This document shows positions 7,731 to 16,260 of a stretch of DNA of 64,000 bases, piece after piece. Both the position numbers and the translations under genes were made by a program. Below the pieces are notes generated by a model, which worked only from the letters and a program-made list of their open reading frames with translations, did not search any database and had not been told where the DNA came from. This DNA is from an uncultured Clostridia bacterium (GTDB lineage: Bacteria > Bacillota > Clostridia > Oscillospirales > Acutalibacteraceae). Within the stretch, counting starts at the first letter, position 1. Every line of letters starts with the position of its first letter. Where the stretch lies: NCBI GenBank assembly GCA_937898625.1, contig CALEJF010000015.1, positions 3,295 through 67,294 of the forward strand. The letters run 5' to 3'.

Positions 7731-8083
7731 TATTTTGACTTGGGCTTAGTTACGAAAGCAACAATTAAGCCACACACCATTGCAACGGTAATACCCACTG
7801 AAGCAGAAGATAATGGTCCTGTTAAGATACCTAGCGCACCTTTTTCGCGAATTGCTTCTTTTGTACCCTGAACAAGAGTGTTTCCAAAGCCTGTCAATGG
7901 TACACTTGCACCTGCGCCGGCAAAATCTACTAATGGCTGATAAAGACCAATACCACCAAGCACAACTCCAATAACCACGAACGATACTAAAATACGAGCA
8001 GGTGTTAATTTAGTATAATCTATCAATAACTGTCCAATTACACATATTAATCCACCAATTATAAAAGCTTTCAAAAAGTCCAT
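7730..8083 (-). CDS. spoVAE: Stage V sporulation protein AE
   Basis: SpoVAE is one of the SpoVA inner-membrane proteins needed for uptake of dipicolinic acid into the forespore and its release at germination. The 117-residue product (start MDFLKAFIIGG) has several membrane helices and the family segments ICVIGQLLID, PARILV and GFGNTLVQG. The ATG at 8083 is chosen because GGGAGG precedes it and because family proteins begin there; an upstream in-frame start would add 21 unrelated residues. Unusually, spoVAC and spoVAD are not next to it: its neighbour is a zinc-ribbon gene behind a terminator. Confidence 0.92.
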   Translation of the reverse strand: MDFLKAFIIGGLICVIGQLLIDYTKLTPARILVSFVVIGVVLGGIGLYQPLVDFAGAGASVPLTGFGNTLVQGTKEAIREKGALGILTGPLSSASVGITVAMVCGLIVAFVTKPKSK

Positions 8084-8125
8084 ATATATTCCTCCCTTTC
8101 TATTATTTATATAAAGAGATGAAAT

Positions 8126-8161
8126 ATACAAAAAGGCACAGAGCAAAATACTCTGTGCCTT
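8126..8161 (-). terminator. Terminator of the zinc-ribbon gene
   Basis: AAGGCACAGAG pairs with CTCTGTGCCTT (8161-8133, 11 bp), followed on the minus strand by TTTTTG. It separates this gene from spoVAE. Confidence 0.8.
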
Positions 8162-8176
8162 GATTACTCATATAGA

Positions 8177-8461
8177 TTATTCAGCTTGCTCGCTCTTGAT
8201 TTTTTCAAAACAAGCACTGCAATATACAGGTCTGTCACCTTTTGGTTCAAATCTGACTTTTGCTTCGCCACCACAAGCTGCACAAACAGTTGTATGATAT
8301 TCAACTGCACTACGCATAGCATTTTTGCGTGCTACACGACATTCCTTGCATGACTTTGGCTCGTTTACAAGTCCTTTCTCTGCATAAAATTCCTGTTCGC
8401 CTGCTGTGAATACAAATTCATTTCCGCATGTTTTGCAGACGAGTGTCTTGTCTTCGTACAT
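8177..8461 (-). CDS. Zinc-ribbon domain protein
   Basis: The 94-residue product has four Cys pairs: CKTCG, CKECR, CAACG and CSAC. These would form two zinc ribbons, a layout known from small Firmicute zinc-ribbon proteins (Pfam zf-trcl type) of unknown role. The charged C-terminus and absence of a signal peptide suggest a cytoplasmic, perhaps nucleic-acid- or ribosome-associated protein; this is inference. A GAGGTTACTAAA region precedes the ATG. It lies between the sigma factor gene and spoVAE but is separated from the latter by a strong terminator. Confidence 0.85.
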   Translation of the reverse strand: MYEDKTLVCKTCGNEFVFTAGEQEFYAEKGLVNEPKSCKECRVARKNAMRSAVEYHTTVCAACGGEAKVRFEPKGDRPVYCSACFEKIKSEQAE

Positions 8462-8559
8462 TTTAGTAACCTCACAAATTTTTTATATTTTTACCCCACA
8501 CGGAATTGCACCGTACCATTATAAAAATGCTCTCTAAGAGAAATGGGCATATTACATAG

Positions 8560-9129
8560 TTATTTTTTACCGTTGAAATTGCGAATTTTTCGACGAATTC
8601 TCTGAATTGTATTATCAACGGACTTTTCACTAGAATCTATTATTTCTGCAATTTCAGAATATGTGAGTCCAAGCAAACTCAACTTAAAAACTTTCTTTTC
8701 GGTTTTAGAAAAGTTTTCCGATACAAAAACATTAATCTCATCAATTTCTTCTGCAAAGAGAACTGTTTCTTCAGGAGAAGGAATATCTGAAAGCAAATCA
8801 TTTTCGTCGTCAATCGAAATATATGAACTAAGAGGTATGTCCTTATTTGATTTGCGAATTGCAGACAACATTCTACGGGTCGAAATGACAGATGCATATG
8901 TAGAAAACAAAACGTCACGAGATATATCAAAGGAATAAATGGCGGACACAAAGCCCATCATTCCTTCTTGATAAAGGTCATCATTTTCCAAACCAATCAA
9001 GCTTTTAAAAGACTTTGCTTTTTGAAGGATTTTATCTGAATATCGTTCAATAAGAACCTGTAAAGCAAAACTATTACCTGTTTTTGCATATTCTACAAGC
9101 TCCTTATCGTTCATTTGAACAAAATTCAA
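8560..9129 (-). CDS. Sigma-70 family RNA polymerase sigma factor, SigH-like
   Basis: The protein has about 189 residues. Region 2 is recognisable (ENDDLYQEGMMGFVSAIYSFD, then FSTYA with region 2.4-type basic residues), and the C-terminal region 4 helix-turn-helix reads LLGLTYSEIAEIIDSSEKSV with a basic tail. Length and layout fit the SigH/sigma-30 group that starts sporulation and transition-phase transcription in Firmicutes, but another alternative sigma factor is possible. There is no ATG at the start. GAGGTG best fits a TTG at 9129, while an ATG at 9114 is 20 bp away. It has its own sigma-A-type promoter. Confidence 0.85.
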   Translation of the reverse strand: MNFVQMNDKELVEYAKTGNSFALQVLIERYSDKILQKAKSFKSLIGLENDDLYQEGMMGFVSAIYSFDISRDVLFSTYASVISTRRMLSAIRKSNKDIPLSSYISIDDENDLLSDIPSPEETVLFAEEIDEINVFVSENFSKTEKKVFKLSLLGLTYSEIAEIIDSSEKSVDNTIQRIRRKIRNFNGKK

Positions 9130-9181
9130 CAAATCACCTCAAAAAAGTCTAATAAAATACATTCCATATAATACGATTTTA

Positions 9182-9209
9182 ATTATAGCACAAAAAAAAT
9201 AAAAGTCAA
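9182..9209 (-). promoter_or_regulatory. Promoter of the SigH-like gene
   Basis: The minus strand shows TTGACT (9209-9204), a 16-bp spacer and TATAAT (9187-9182), about 50 bp before the start codon. Confidence 0.7.
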
Positions 9210-9242
9210 CAGAATTTTATGTGTAAAATATACAAAGGGCTT

Positions 9243-9275
9243 TGCAAAAGAAAGACCACAGTAAAACTGTGGTCT
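9243..9275 (-). terminator. Terminator after the phosphoglucomutase/small-ORF pair
   Basis: AGACCACAG pairs with CTGTGGTCT (9275-9253) and is followed by TTTCTTTT on the minus strand, directly after the 32-residue ORF. Confidence 0.85.
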
Positions 9276-9282
9276 GAATTAA

Positions 9283-9381
9283 TTAATAAATCAATACATT
9301 TAACAATACAGATGCAGAACTTAGTCCAATTAATACTGCTAAAAGAATTGCTGTAATCTTTACAAATTTATCTCTGTTCAT
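9283..9381 (-). CDS. 32-residue membrane peptide coupled to phosphoglucomutase
   Basis: This very short ORF starts MNRDKFVKITAILLAVLIG and is almost entirely one hydrophobic helix. Its ATG lies 2 bp beyond the stop of the mutase gene, and its AGGAG ribosome site is formed by the last codons of that gene (7 bp spacing), so translation is probably coupled. A strong terminator follows its stop. No family is recognised. It could be a small membrane regulator or leader-like peptide; the case for its being real rests on its ribosome site and placement. Confidence 0.6.
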   Translation of the reverse strand: MNRDKFVKITAILLAVLIGLSSASVLLNVLIY

Positions 9382-9383
9382 TT

Positions 9384-11102
9384 TTATACTCCTAAAATCT
9401 TTGTAGCATCTGTAGAAATGAGTTCTGTCTTTTTTTCTGACTCTGCTCTTGTATTGCCACAAGCAGTAATATAGATTTTAATTTTTGGTTCTGTACCTGA
9501 AGGGCGGATAATAACCTTACTGTTATCTTCAAGAGAATATGAAAGTACATTTGATTTTGGAAGGTTAATTATGCTCTCCTCACCTGTCAACACATCTGTA
9601 GTTTTGCTTGTTTTGTAATCAGCAACTTTAACAACTTTTTTGCCTGCAAATGACTCAGGTGCGTTTTCTCTAAGTGAGTTCATAATATCTGCCATTTTTT
9701 GCATTCCACTTGCACCTTCAAAAGAAAAGTTGAGAACCGTATTGAGATACATTCCATATTTTTCATAAATGCTATCCATAAACTGTTTAAGTGAAATTCC
9801 TTTAAGTTTATATACAGCAGCCATTTCAGCAATCATAAGGGAAGCAACAACAGCATCTTTATCTCTTGCATGAGTACCACGAAGATATCCATAGGATTCT
9901 TCCATACCTATTACAAAATCTTCTTCCTTGCCTTCTTTTTCAAGATTGGTTATAAGTTCACCAATGTACTTGAATCCTGTAAGCAAATCTGCAACCTGTG
10001 CGCCATAGGAAGCGCAGATTGTTTCAATAAGAGGTGTTGTTACTATTGACTTTACAACAACGGGATTTTGAGGTAATTTGCCTTGTTCCTTGAGTGCTGA
10101 AAGAAGATACTCGCAAAGCATTGCACCTACTTCATTGCCGGTCATAAGGACATAATCTTCACCATCACGGACAGCAATACCAACACGGTCACAGTCAGGG
10201 TCTGTTGCAAGGAGTAAATCAGCATCTGTGCCCTTTGCAGTATCAATGGCACATTCAAATGCCTGACGAATTTCAGGGTTAGGATATGGGCAAGTTGGGA
10301 AGTTACCATCGGGTTTTTCTTGTTCCTTAACAACAGTTACATCCTTAACTCCCGCCTTTTTAAGGACTTTACGAACAGGTTTATTGCCCGCACCATTAAG
10401 TGGTGTATAAATAAGTTTAAGGTTTGCTTTTTTTATTTTATCCTTATTAACAAGGGCAGAAAGAACCTTATCATAGAACTCGTCATAAAGCCACTCTTCA
10501 ATAAAATCAACCATATCATCTGCAAGTGCATCTTCAAAATTCATTGTTTTAACACCTGAGAACATATCGATATTTTGAATATAAGCATAAGTCTTTGCAG
10601 CTGCCTCGTCGGTCATCTGATAGCCATTGGGGTCATAGCATTTAAAACCATTATACTTTGATGGATTATGACTTGCAGTGATAATAATACCTGATGAACA
10701 ACCAAGTCTTCTTACAGCAAAGGAGAGCATTGGTGTTGGAACAAGTTCAGGATAAATATACACTTTAATACCATTTGCAGCAAGAACACCTGCCGCACTT
10801 TCAGCAAATTCCTTTGACTTAATTCTTGAGTCATAGGCAATTGCAACTGATGGATTATCAAAGCACTCATTGAGATAGTCTGCTAAGCCTTGAGTTGCCT
10901 GATTTACAGTATATACATTCATTCTGTTAGTACCTGCGCCAATAACACCACGAAGTCCTGCAGTACCAAACTCGAGATTTTTATAAAAACGGTCAAGAAT
11001 AGCTTCCTTGTCGTCTTTTATGCTTTCAAGTTCAGGAATTAAACCCTTATCAGCAACAGCAGAAGAAAGCCAGATATCATAAAGTCTGTTTATGTCGTTC
11101 AT
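9384..11102 (-). CDS. Phosphoglucomutase / phosphomannomutase
   Basis: The 572-residue enzyme is of the alpha-D-phosphohexomutase superfamily, PgcA type, interconverting hexose 1- and 6-phosphates for sugar-nucleotide and glycogen synthesis. Visible motifs are GTAGLRGVIGAGTNRMN (N-terminal substrate loop), ITASHNPSKYNGFKCY with the phosphoserine, DPDCDRVGIAV for Mg2+, GEESYGYLRG (sugar loop) and RPSGTEPKIKIYI (phosphate loop). All four active-site loops are intact. AGGAGGTC precedes the ATG. galE in this window uses products of the same pathway but is not linked to it. Confidence 0.95.
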   Translation of the reverse strand: MNDINRLYDIWLSSAVADKGLIPELESIKDDKEAILDRFYKNLEFGTAGLRGVIGAGTNRMNVYTVNQATQGLADYLNECFDNPSVAIAYDSRIKSKEFAESAAGVLAANGIKVYIYPELVPTPMLSFAVRRLGCSSGIIITASHNPSKYNGFKCYDPNGYQMTDEAAAKTYAYIQNIDMFSGVKTMNFEDALADDMVDFIEEWLYDEFYDKVLSALVNKDKIKKANLKLIYTPLNGAGNKPVRKVLKKAGVKDVTVVKEQEKPDGNFPTCPYPNPEIRQAFECAIDTAKGTDADLLLATDPDCDRVGIAVRDGEDYVLMTGNEVGAMLCEYLLSALKEQGKLPQNPVVVKSIVTTPLIETICASYGAQVADLLTGFKYIGELITNLEKEGKEEDFVIGMEESYGYLRGTHARDKDAVVASLMIAEMAAVYKLKGISLKQFMDSIYEKYGMYLNTVLNFSFEGASGMQKMADIMNSLRENAPESFAGKKVVKVADYKTSKTTDVLTGEESIINLPKSNVLSYSLEDNSKVIIRPSGTEPKIKIYITACGNTRAESEKKTELISTDATKILGV

Positions 11103-11167
11103 ATATAAGACCTCCTATATTTTCTAAATACTATTTTACTCCATTTCAAATAAAAAGTAAATACATA

Positions 11168-11197
11168 TTGAAAAGGATATGCCACATATTGTATAAT
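11168..11197 (+). promoter_or_regulatory. Promoter of comM
   Basis: TTGAAA (11168-11173), 18 bp, TATAAT (11192-11197). It lies in the divergent gap between the mutase and comM. Confidence 0.65.
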
Positions 11198-11226
11198 TAT
11201 TACAGTATAAATTGGATGTGATGATT

Positions 11227-12753
11227 ATGTTTTCCAGAATAATCAGTTTTGGTCTTTTCGGTATGGAAGCCTATAAAGTTATTGTTGAGGCTGATATTTC
11301 GGGAGGATTACCACGATTTGATATTGTTGGTCTCCCTGACACTGCAGTTTCTGAAAGTCGTGAAAGAGTAAGAGCTGCAATCAAAAATGCAAATCTACAA
11401 TATCCTGTCAGCAGAATAACAGTCAATCTTGCCCCTGCAGATATGAAAAAGGAAGGCCCATTATATGACTTACCTATTCTCATAGCTCTTCTTTCTGCCA
11501 ACGAGCAATTAAAGGGAGTTAATGATGATATGGCATTTATAGGTGAGCTTTCACTTGATGGAGAGTTGCGTAAGGTCAATGGTGTTCTACCTATGGTGCT
11601 TTGTGCGAAGAAAAGTGGAATAAAACAGATTTTTATTCCTGCGGACAACATCAGCGAAGGTGCGGTAGTAAAGGATATTGAGGTTTATCCTGTAAAAAAT
11701 GTTTTTGAACTTTTAAAACACCTGACAGGAATTGAAAAACTCTCCCCTGTTACAAGTGATAATTATACTGAGTATTATAACCCTATTAACATTCCCGATT
11801 TTGCAGATGTAAGAGGTCAGGAAGAAGTTAAACGAGCATTGGAAATCGCTGCTGCAGGTGGACATAATGTTCTAATGGTAGGTCCTCCCGGTTCAGGCAA
11901 GAGTATGTTGGCAAAAAGAATGCCGTCAATTCTCCCTGATATGACCTTTGACGAATCAATTGAAACTACTAATATATATTCAATAGCAGGTGCTTTGCCA
12001 AGCGGAGTGTCACTTATTCGTTCAAGACCATTCCGTTCACCTCATCACACTGTTTCTCCTGCAGGACTTTCAGGTGGTGGTGCAATTCCAAGACCAGGTG
12101 AAGTTTCTCTTGCACATAATGGTGTTTTATTTCTTGACGAATTACCTGAATTTACAAGGAATACTCTTGAAGTTTTGCGTCAACCTATTGAAGATGGTGT
12201 TATAAGTATTTCCCGTGCTATGGCAAAATTTCAATACCCATGCTCGGTTATGATGATTTGTGCTATGAATCCCTGTCCTTGTGGTTATCACGGACATCCT
12301 ACAAGACCGTGCACTTGTTCAAGTGGTGCTGCTCAAAGATATCTTAGTCGTGTCAGTGGTCCGCTTATTGACAGGCTTGATATACATATAAATGTTCCTC
12401 CTGTTGATTTTGAGAATCTTTCAGGTACAAGCAAAGCAGAGCCCTCTTCAGAAATCAAAAAGAGGGTTGAAAAGGCAAGAGCAATTCAACATAAGCGATT
12501 TGAGGGTACAAAAATTACTTGTAATGCAAAAATGGATGCTGCAAGCACTCGTAAACATTGTAAAATGACAGAAAGTGCCTTAATGATTTTAAAAACAGCA
12601 TTTGAAAGATTGTCACTCTCTGCTCGTGCTTATGATAAAGTTTTGAGAATCGCAAGAACAATTGCAGACCTTGAAAACTCCGAAATAATTGAAACACATC
12701 ATATTACAGAAGCTATTCAGTACAGAAGCTTTGACCGAAGATTTGATGAATAA
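11227..12753 (+). CDS. comM: ComM/YifB family AAA+ ATPase (Mg-chelatase-like)
   Basis: The protein has 508 residues. The N-terminal ChlI-type domain starts FSRIISFGLFGMEAYKV and contains VGLPDTAVSESRERVRAA. The AAA+ core has Walker A GPPGSGKSM, Walker B LFLDELPEF and AMNPCPCGYHG, and a C-terminal helical domain follows. In naturally competent species ComM helps branch migration of incoming DNA; in others its role is unclear. The ATG at 11227 is chosen because GGATGTGAT, one mismatch from the ideal ribosome site, precedes it; a TTG at 11212 would have none. It is transcribed alone and ends at a strong terminator. Confidence 0.93.
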   Translation: MFSRIISFGLFGMEAYKVIVEADISGGLPRFDIVGLPDTAVSESRERVRAAIKNANLQYPVSRITVNLAPADMKKEGPLYDLPILIALLSANEQLKGVNDDMAFIGELSLDGELRKVNGVLPMVLCAKKSGIKQIFIPADNISEGAVVKDIEVYPVKNVFELLKHLTGIEKLSPVTSDNYTEYYNPINIPDFADVRGQEEVKRALEIAAAGGHNVLMVGPPGSGKSMLAKRMPSILPDMTFDESIETTNIYSIAGALPSGVSLIRSRPFRSPHHTVSPAGLSGGGAIPRPGEVSLAHNGVLFLDELPEFTRNTLEVLRQPIEDGVISISRAMAKFQYPCSVMMICAMNPCPCGYHGHPTRPCTCSSGAAQRYLSRVSGPLIDRLDIHINVPPVDFENLSGTSKAEPSSEIKKRVEKARAIQHKRFEGTKITCNAKMDAASTRKHCKMTESALMILKTAFERLSLSARAYDKVLRIARTIADLENSEIIETHHITEAIQYRSFDRRFDE

Positions 12754-12761
12754 ATTTAAAA

Positions 12762-12791
12762 ACTCCCTTGATTTTTCAAGGGAGTAATTTT
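12762..12791. terminator. Bidirectional terminator between comM and thiT
   Basis: ACTCCCTTG (12762-12770) pairs with CAAGGGAGT (12777-12785), followed by a T-run. The two genes converge here. Confidence 0.85.
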
Positions 12792-13457
12792 TTATGTTTT
12801 AGTTTTTGTAATTTGTGGAATTTTGCCGATTACAGTTGCAACAATAGTTGTAATAACAATTTCAGGTACCATATAGAAGCCGTTATAAATTATTGAATAC
12901 ACAAGTGAAAGTGCGTTACCGCTAAATGTATCCATTATCGTAGTTCCCCAAGAATAAAAGCCTTCCTGTGTGAAGAACCACTCTGCCCATGCACCAAAAA
13001 GGATATATCCGGATACAATATGGCATACATAGCGGAACAAAAGAACTGTAAATGCACCCAGTGCGAGTGAAACAGCATTGTTTTTAATCGCTTTTTTATA
13101 CATTGCTGATAGACCAAGAACCGTGTAAGCAAGTATGTAGTCGAAAGCAAACATTAATACAATATTAATCAAACTACCAAGATACTCATCAGATGTAGGT
13201 AAAATCATTTTACTGATAGTACCAACACCCATAGCCATTTGCACTAATGAGTATACAAAACCTGTAATAAGGCCCTTACCTATACCGTATTTCCATGCAA
13301 CAAGGACAACGGGAAGCATACTCACAATAGTGATTTGTCCGCCAAAAGTCATTTCGGGGATAATTGACTTCGAAACCAGTTCCAATACTGCAGAAAGAGC
13401 AATCATAATTGCACTTTCGACAAGCCAATACATCCAAACCATACTTTTCTTTTTCAT
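12792..13457 (-). CDS. thiT: ThiT thiamine transporter (ECF S component)
   Basis: This 221-residue integral membrane protein has about six helices and captures thiamine for the ECF energy-coupling transporter, whose ATPase and T subunits must be encoded elsewhere. Family features include EMTFGGQITIVSMLPV near residue 35, GKGLITGFVYSLVQ, and SGYILFGAWAEWFF with the aromatic residues that hold thiamine. The ATG at 13457 follows GGAGGTAAAGAGA. The TPP riboswitch and attenuator directly upstream confirm the substrate. Confidence 0.95.
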   Translation of the reverse strand: MKKKSMVWMYWLVESAIMIALSAVLELVSKSIIPEMTFGGQITIVSMLPVVLVAWKYGIGKGLITGFVYSLVQMAMGVGTISKMILPTSDEYLGSLINIVLMFAFDYILAYTVLGLSAMYKKAIKNNAVSLALGAFTVLLFRYVCHIVSGYILFGAWAEWFFTQEGFYSWGTTIMDTFSGNALSLVYSIIYNGFYMVPEIVITTIVATVIGKIPQITKTKT

Positions 13458-13473
13458 TCTCTTTACCTCCAAA

Positions 13474-13510
13474 TAAAAAAATTCAGCCAAGGAATACCGC
13501 AAGGCTGAAT
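13474..13510 (-). terminator. Attenuator hairpin of the TPP riboswitch
   Basis: ATTCAGCC (13510-13503) pairs with GGCTGAAT (13488-13481), followed on the minus strand by seven T. It lies between the aptamer and the thiT ribosome site, as expected for transcriptional shut-off when TPP binds. Confidence 0.85.
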
Positions 13511-13515
13511 GAAGA

Positions 13516-13602
13516 ATTTCCTACGCCGGCATTATCCGTATCAGGTTCAATGGTCAGAGGTGGATTAACCTCAATCTCAGCCGACTTACCGTCAGCACCC
13601 AT
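13516..13602 (-). promoter_or_regulatory. TPP riboswitch (THI element)
   Basis: On the minus strand the conserved core elements appear in order: GGGTGCT, GGCTGAGA, then ACCTGATACGGATAATGCCG and GCGTAGGAA. These are the hallmark THI-box sequences of the thiamine pyrophosphate aptamer. The P3 arm is short. It lies between a consensus promoter and an attenuator, in front of thiT. Confidence 0.97.
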
Positions 13603-13629
13603 AATATTGAATTTTCTTGGCTTGTATAT

Positions 13630-13657
13630 ATTATACACCCCTAAAATCAGTTGTCAA
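13630..13657 (-). promoter_or_regulatory. Promoter of the thiT riboswitch transcript
   Basis: TTGACA (13657-13652), 16 bp, TATAAT (13635-13630): full consensus on the minus strand. It overlaps the last codons of recD2. Confidence 0.8.
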
Positions 13658-15848
13658 GCATAAAATGTTTTAAGGCAGAGTATCTTAATTGGGTTTTATT
13701 ATTGTCAATCATACTATTAAGACAATTTGTTGTACCAACGAGGATAAGCATTTTTTTAGCTCTTGTAACAGCTGTATAAAGAAGATTTCTGTAACAAAGT
13801 CTGTTGTTAACAGAAATTACAGGCATAATAACTGCATCAAACTCGCTACCTTGACTTTTATGCACAGTTACTGCATATGCAAGTTCAATTTCTTGTAACT
13901 GTTCCTTTGAATAGGTTGCTCTTTTCCCTGCAAAATCAATAATAATAGCATCGTGTCGTATATCAATTGTTTCAATAAAACCTATATCTCCGTTGAATAT
14001 GCCGTCACCCTCATCACTATCTGATTCCCAATGAATATTATAATTATTCTTGGTCTGCATAACCTTATCGCCCTCACGGAAAAGACGATATCCTGTATTA
14101 TGCTCTCGTTTATTATTTGATGGTGGGTTAATACATTCTTGCAAGACCTGATTGAGATTAAATGTGCCCGTTTCGCCTTTTTTTGACGGACAAAGCACTT
14201 GAATTTGCGTTGTTGGGTCAAATCCATATGCACCAGGTAATCTTTTTACGCATAATTCCTTAATGGTTCTTACGGCATCAAGAGAAAAATGGCGTTGCAA
14301 GAGATAAAAATCTCCATCTTTATAATCCGTTTCAATCATCTCGCCGTTCACTATTGCGTGGGCATTACGAACAATATTGCTTTGAAGTGATTGACGAAAA
14401 ATCTCCTTAAGTTGTACAACGGGCAAAAGTTTGCTGTCAATTAAGTCCTTCAATACATTTCCTGGACTTACTGATGGTAATTGGTCACTATCCCCCACCA
14501 TAATAAGTCTGCAACCAAAGGGCAAAGCATCTAAAAGACTTGAAAAAAGGAATATATCAACCATTGACATTTCGTCCACAATAACAGCCTGACAATCAAG
14601 TGGATTACGAAGATTTCGTCTAAACTCCGGTCTATTATTATCTGACCATTCCACTTCAAGAAGCCTATGAATTGTTGTAGCAGTTCTTCCAGTTGCCTCT
14701 GTCATTCTCTGTGCTGCACGGCCCGTGGGAGCACAAAGAGCAATTTTGAAAAAATCTTTCTCAAACATATTAATAATGCCATTTAATGTTGTGGTTTTAC
14801 CTGTACCCGGACCACCTGTTAAAATCAAAATCCCCTTGTTAACCGCTGTAATTATGGCTTTTTTCTGCAACTCGGCATATTGAATATTACAAGCTTTTTC
14901 AATTTTATCGATTTGCGACTCAACATCAATTGGATTTTCAGGCGGAAATTTAAGCAAAACATTTAATCTTCTTGCAATACTTTTTTCAGCATTGTATGCC
15001 TCGGGCAAAAAGACAAAATCTCTGTTTCCTATTTTTTCAACAATAACTCTTTTTGTTTGAATTAAATTATCAATAGCAATTTCAATTGTTTCTTTGCTTT
15101 CGTTAAGTAAATCACCTGATGGTGTATAAATCTTTTCAAGTGGCAGGCATGTATGTCCGTTGGCATAATTATGCCTTATAACATAAAGCACCCCTGCCTC
15201 AACTCTGTGTTTAGAGTCGGGTTTTTGAGGCAAAAGTTCAGCTATCTGCTCGGCACGCTCAAAAGAGATTTTTGATTCACCTTCACAGAGAATATATGGG
15301 TTTTGCTCAATAATCTCAACTACATTACTACCTAGTTTTTCAAAAGCCAAAAGGCACTCACTTGTATTAAGACCATATTTTGATAAACTGATAATCAATG
15401 CTCTCGTTGAACATTGTTTCTTATATTCCCTACCTATTTTTTTTGCTTTTTCTAGAGAAATACCTTTGATTTCTGCAAGTCTTTCGGGCTCGTTTTCAAG
15501 AATTTCAAAACTCATTTCTCCAAATTTATCTATTATTTTAAGAGCAGTTGACTCCCTTATTCCTTTAACAATACCACTTGCAAGATAATGATAAAGGTCT
15601 TCCACAGTTTCGGGCATAAGTGCTGTACAGAATTCAGCTTTAAACTGCCTTCCGTAAACTGAATGGTAAACATAATCGCCCATAAGTTCGACTCTATCGC
15701 TTACCTTAATATCTGCAACTGTACCGACAACCGTGATTTCTTCTTCGCCTGTATCCACCGCAAAAACGGTGTAACAATTTGTGTCGTTACGATATGTAAT
15801 GTCGGTTACTGTGCCCTTTAACTTAACATTTGTTTCAAATTCTTCCAT
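13647..15848 (-). CDS. recD2: RecD2-type 5'-3' DNA helicase
   Basis: The 733-residue SF1B helicase is of the RecD2 type found without RecBC. An N-terminal OB-like domain is followed by helix-hairpin-helix modules (EIKGISLEKAKKIG near residue 125), then motif I LTGGPGTGKTTT (about 340), the DEMSMVD Walker B box, GDSDQLPSV and a C-terminal SH3-like/UvrD fold with VTVHKSQGSEFD and YTAVTRAKK. RecD2 unwinds DNA in repair and replication. The ATG at 15848 follows AAAGGA and overlaps the end of the gene upstream, suggesting coupled translation. Confidence 0.95.
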   Translation of the reverse strand: MEEFETNVKLKGTVTDITYRNDTNCYTVFAVDTGEEEITVVGTVADIKVSDRVELMGDYVYHSVYGRQFKAEFCTALMPETVEDLYHYLASGIVKGIRESTALKIIDKFGEMSFEILENEPERLAEIKGISLEKAKKIGREYKKQCSTRALIISLSKYGLNTSECLLAFEKLGSNVVEIIEQNPYILCEGESKISFERAEQIAELLPQKPDSKHRVEAGVLYVIRHNYANGHTCLPLEKIYTPSGDLLNESKETIEIAIDNLIQTKRVIVEKIGNRDFVFLPEAYNAEKSIARRLNVLLKFPPENPIDVESQIDKIEKACNIQYAELQKKAIITAVNKGILILTGGPGTGKTTTLNGIINMFEKDFFKIALCAPTGRAAQRMTEATGRTATTIHRLLEVEWSDNNRPEFRRNLRNPLDCQAVIVDEMSMVDIFLFSSLLDALPFGCRLIMVGDSDQLPSVSPGNVLKDLIDSKLLPVVQLKEIFRQSLQSNIVRNAHAIVNGEMIETDYKDGDFYLLQRHFSLDAVRTIKELCVKRLPGAYGFDPTTQIQVLCPSKKGETGTFNLNQVLQECINPPSNNKREHNTGYRLFREGDKVMQTKNNYNIHWESDSDEGDGIFNGDIGFIETIDIRHDAIIIDFAGKRATYSKEQLQEIELAYAVTVHKSQGSEFDAVIMPVISVNNRLCYRNLLYTAVTRAKKMLILVGTTNCLNSMIDNNKTQLRYSALKHFMLDN

Positions 15849-16179
15849 CAAAAAATTCCTTTATATTATCCTGTTCAATATAGTATATACCGTTGTATCC
15901 ATGGGAAATTTCCTTCATTTCTTCTTTTTGCCTATCAGTAATTCCACAGTCGAGAATCACTACTTTGCCATGCAAATCCTCACCAAGCAAGCTTAGTTTT
16001 AAACGAGTGGAGTATGCTTTATTATGGATATCAACTGTATTTTCGTTACACGGAATGAAAATATAATAATCTTCATCACTTTTCGGTAGTAATAATTTTA
16101 ACATAATTATGTAGCAAATTGCAACTGTTCCCAACAATATAAGGAACACAAAAACGGACCATACAAATGCATCAAACAT
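15835..16179 (-). CDS. Small membrane protein upstream of recD2, unknown function
   Basis: The 114-residue product begins MFDAFVWSVFVFLILLGTV and has one N-terminal membrane helix. The cytoplasmic domain contains DEDYYIFIPCNENTVDIHN, LDCGITDRQKEEM and NGIYYIEQDNIKEFF, with predicted alternating strands and helices. I recognise no named family. GAGGTG lies 6 bp before the ATG at 16179. It overlaps recD2 by 14 bp, so the two are probably an operon, but nothing shows a role in DNA repair. Confidence 0.8.
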   Translation of the reverse strand: MFDAFVWSVFVFLILLGTVAICYIIMLKLLLPKSDEDYYIFIPCNENTVDIHNKAYSTRLKLSLLGEDLHGKVVILDCGITDRQKEEMKEISHGYNGIYYIEQDNIKEFFDGRI

Positions 16180-16219
16180 AAATAACACCTCAACACATTA
16201 TATGGTCTTATTGCGTATA

Positions 16220-16251
16220 TGTTAAAAGGACTGTTTTCTCAAACAGTCCTT
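16220..16251 (-). terminator. Terminator of the lipase gene
   Basis: AAGGACTGTTT pairs with AAACAGTCCTT (16251-16225) and is followed by TTAACAT on the minus strand, immediately after the lipase stop. Confidence 0.7.
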
Positions 16252-16260
16252 GTTTCAACT

